DNA of 64,000 nucleotides from Mesorhizobium sp. SOD10 (GTDB taxonomy: Bacteria; Pseudomonadota; Alphaproteobacteria; Rhizobiales; Rhizobiaceae): contig CCNA01000002.1 in NCBI GenBank assembly GCA_000824805.1, positions 340,283-404,282 of the forward strand. The letters are read 5' to 3'. The stretch's first letter is position 1; each line of letters opens with the position of its first letter. The notes below the pieces were generated by a model. It had not been told where the DNA came from and searched no databases. It saw nothing but the letters and a program-made list of their open reading frames with translations. Position numbers and translations under genes: made by a program. Below are positions 62,368 to 64,000 of this stretch, piece after piece.

Positions 62368-63180
62368 TCAAGCCTTCCCAGGCACAGTCCTGATCACCGT
62401 GCCCCAGGGATCCTCGCGGTTTGTCTCGGCCTTCGCATTGTCCGAGCGCATCTCGACCCAGGCAAGGCCGGAGCGGGACGAATCGCGGCGGCCGGCCCCG
62501 GCGCTCTGCCAGGCATTGGCCCCGATATGATGGTGGTAATGGCCGGACGACAGGAACACCGCCTGGCTGCCATATTTGGCGACGGTGTCGAAGCCGAACG
62601 CCTCATGCCACCACGCCTCGGCATCTTCCGGCCGGCCGACGCGCAGATGCACATGGCCGACAATGGTGTTTTCCGGCGCCCCCTGCCAGCCGGCATCGCC
62701 CGCCGGCACGCTGCCCACCACCGCCGGCAGGTTCAGCCGCTCGGTCGCCATGGCGATCTTGTCACCATTCCATTTCCAGTCCTGCGGACGACGGTCGGCA
62801 TAGATCTCGATGCCGTTGCCCTCCGGGTCGGTCAGATAGAGCGCCTCGCTGACCAGATGGTCGGACGCGCCCTCGATGCCGATGCGGTTGGCGGCGGCGT
62901 GGCTGATCCAGCGGCCAAGATCGGCGCGCGACGGCAGGAGGAAAGCGGTGTGGAAAAGCCCGGCGCTGCGCGGATCGTCCGGCTTGGCCGAAGCATCCTG
63001 CTCAAGCACCAGCAGCGGGCGATTGGCAGCACCAAGCGTGATCGCGCCGTCGGCGCGGCTCAACTCCTGCAGGCCGACGACGGCGCGGTAATAAGAGGCC
63101 AGGCTCTCGGCGTCGCGCGTCTTCAATCCCACGCGCGACACGCTGACCGGGGTGGTCGCGGCAAAAGGCAGTTCGCTCAT
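62368..63180 (-). CDS. VOC family protein, extradiol-dioxygenase-like (CatE type)
   Basis: A 270-residue protein with two glyoxalase-type halves: SRVGLKTRDAESLASYYRAVVGLQ in the first and VGHVHLRVGRPEDAEAWWHEAFGF in the second. A metal-binding His-His-Glu set is expected: His in GLFHTAFLLP or HVHL, Glu in NGIEIYADR, and a HYHHHIGANAW stretch near the end. It resembles B. subtilis CatE-type catechol 2,3-dioxygenases. Natural substrate unknown. The ATG at 63180 follows GGAGAG. It is read divergently from the hydrolase gene. Confidence 0.86.
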   Translation of the reverse strand: MSELPFAATTPVSVSRVGLKTRDAESLASYYRAVVGLQELSRADGAITLGAANRPLLVLEQDASAKPDDPRSAGLFHTAFLLPSRADLGRWISHAAANRIGIEGASDHLVSEALYLTDPEGNGIEIYADRRPQDWKWNGDKIAMATERLNLPAVVGSVPAGDAGWQGAPENTIVGHVHLRVGRPEDAEAWWHEAFGFDTVAKYGSQAVFLSSGHYHHHIGANAWQSAGAGRRDSSRSGLAWVEMRSDNAKAETNREDPWGTVIRTVPGKA

Positions 63181-63380
63181 CAAACTCTCCGTTCCGGCGG
63201 CATCCATTCCCGAAATGGCATTCCACGGCCGCCAGCTCTTGTTCCTTGTTCCCTCTTCAAATCGTCGATTGCGATCGTTCACACAAGGCAGCAAGAATCG
63301 AACAGGTTGTTCACAATTGTGATCACACCGATATTGGCGACAGGGTTGCAGGCGAGAAGGCCGCTCGCTACATCGGCGCC

Positions 63381-63938
63381 ATGAAAGTCAAAGACGCAGA
63401 TATCCTGATCGTGCCGGGCTACACCAATTCCGGCCCCGAGCACTGGCAGACCCGCTGGCAGTCGAAACTGTCGACGGCGCGCCGGGTCGAGCAGGCGGAG
63501 TGGACGAAGCCCGTGCGCGAGGACTGGACGGCGAGTGTGGCGAACGCCGTCAACGAGGCCGAGCGGCCGGTGGTTCTCGTTGCGCATTCGCTTGGCGTCG
63601 CGGCGGCGGTGCAGGCCATCCCGCAATTCAGAAAGCCGGTCGCGGGTGCCTTCTTCGTCGCGCCGCCGGACGTCTCCAACCCGGAAATCAGGCCGAGGCA
63701 TCTGATGACTTTCGGCCCTTATTCGCGCGATCCCCTGCCCTTTCCGTCAATCGTGATCGCCAGCCGCAACGATCCGTTCTGCGCCTTCGAGGTCGCCGAG
63801 GATATCGCCGCCGCCTGGGGATCGCTGTTCATCGATGCCGGCGAGGCCGGTCACCTCAACCACGATGCCGGCTTCGGCCCCTGGCCCGAGGGTTCGATGA
63901 CTTTCGCCAAATTCCTGACGGAGTTGAAAGAACCCTGA
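63381..63938 (+). CDS. RBBP9/YdeN family alpha/beta hydrolase
   Basis: A 185-residue hydrolase. ILIVPGYTNSGPEHWQTRW is the family opening (conserved G-x-x-x-S-x-x-x-H-W), the nucleophile Ser lies in VLVAHSLGVAAAV, the acid Asp in ASRNDPFC and the His in GHLNHDAGFG. The closing GFGPWPEGSMTFAKFL is typical. No substrate is known for bacterial members. Start at the ATG 63381; the open frame upstream has a different composition. The last 62 bases of the window show no gene that I can support. Confidence 0.9.
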   Translation: MKVKDADILIVPGYTNSGPEHWQTRWQSKLSTARRVEQAEWTKPVREDWTASVANAVNEAERPVVLVAHSLGVAAAVQAIPQFRKPVAGAFFVAPPDVSNPEIRPRHLMTFGPYSRDPLPFPSIVIASRNDPFCAFEVAEDIAAAWGSLFIDAGEAGHLNHDAGFGPWPEGSMTFAKFLTELKEP

Positions 63939-64000
63939 GTCGACCTAAGGTGTGTTGAGATTCAGGTCAGGCCGAGCCGAAAATGGTGGCTTCCGAGAAC

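Noticed and set aside
63939..64000. Possible partial gene at the right edge (minus-strand frame ending at 63967, or a plus-strand ATG at 63983)
   Set aside because: Only 10 or 6 codons are visible and no ribosome binding site or motif decides between them.

Overview
The window looks like core chromosome of a high-GC alphaproteobacterium of the Hyphomicrobiales (Rhizobiales), most probably Mesorhizobium or a close relative. The main grounds are a 2,097-residue growth-pole-ring protein (GPR/RgsE type, a family of polar-growing Rhizobiales), a B12-dependent ribonucleotide reductase (nrdJ) with NrdR boxes, a malic enzyme fused to a phosphotransacetylase-like domain, an Mla-type lipid transporter with a STAS-fused permease, and several intergenic repeat families that I recognise from mesorhizobial genomes. 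No rRNA, tRNA, CRISPR array, transposase or integrase is visible.

Layout. 1-2100: the end of a DUF924 gene, then the folate genes folP-folB-folK on the minus strand. 2170-6410: a secreted DUF922 metalloprotease, a DHA2-type drug exporter, a ferredoxin/NAD(P)H reductase with a [2Fe-2S] ferredoxin, and an Hpt phosphotransfer protein. 6700-13000: the giant GPR/RgsE gene, whose coiled-coil body is built from two modular repeat arrays. 13080-17150: a four-gene Mla/MCE lipid-transport operon. 17220-27000: dipeptide epimerase, MFS, LpxH-like phosphoesterase, an atypical SDR, malic enzyme, a DUF2865 protein and gltX. 26570-30890: nrdJ with a DnaA-box-like site, paired NrdR boxes and a long hairpin-rich leader. 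31045-32720: an A+T-rich island carrying one trypsin-like protease gene. 32725-41200: a mixed region rich in small genes and dispersed repeats, with a GH25 lysozyme, DUF2233, uppP, GFA and a mini-ParB protein. 41330-45911: a tight operon of a dimethylformamidase-like protein, class III aminotransferase, GNAT acetyltransferase and HDAC-like amidohydrolase. 46012-52182: PLP enzyme, aldo/keto reductase, HPD-motif protein, DUF1127, DUF1993 and two exported proteins. 52204-57110: a CoxD/CoxE/XdhC/MocA-like molybdo-enzyme maturation operon without any hydroxylase subunit. 57140-63940: flavin reductase, a binding protein coupled to a P1 peptidase, DUF2171, a membrane protein, purB, a VOC dioxygenase-like protein and an RBBP9-type hydrolase.

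How genes work together. The folate genes are translationally packed. Ferredoxin and its reductase are adjacent but separated by a probable terminator. The Mla operon order (permease, ATPase, MCE, lipoprotein) describes a complete envelope lipid shuttle. The cox-like block would insert and sulfurate a molybdenum cofactor into an enzyme encoded elsewhere. The 41.3-45.9 kb operon combines amide hydrolysis, deacetylation, acetylation and transamination, which suggests catabolism of N-acylated amines or polyamines. That operon, the protease island, the GPR repeat grammar and the nrdJ control region are the parts most worth following up. Start codons were chosen from visible ribosome binding sites where possible; several are GTG or TTG and are flagged.
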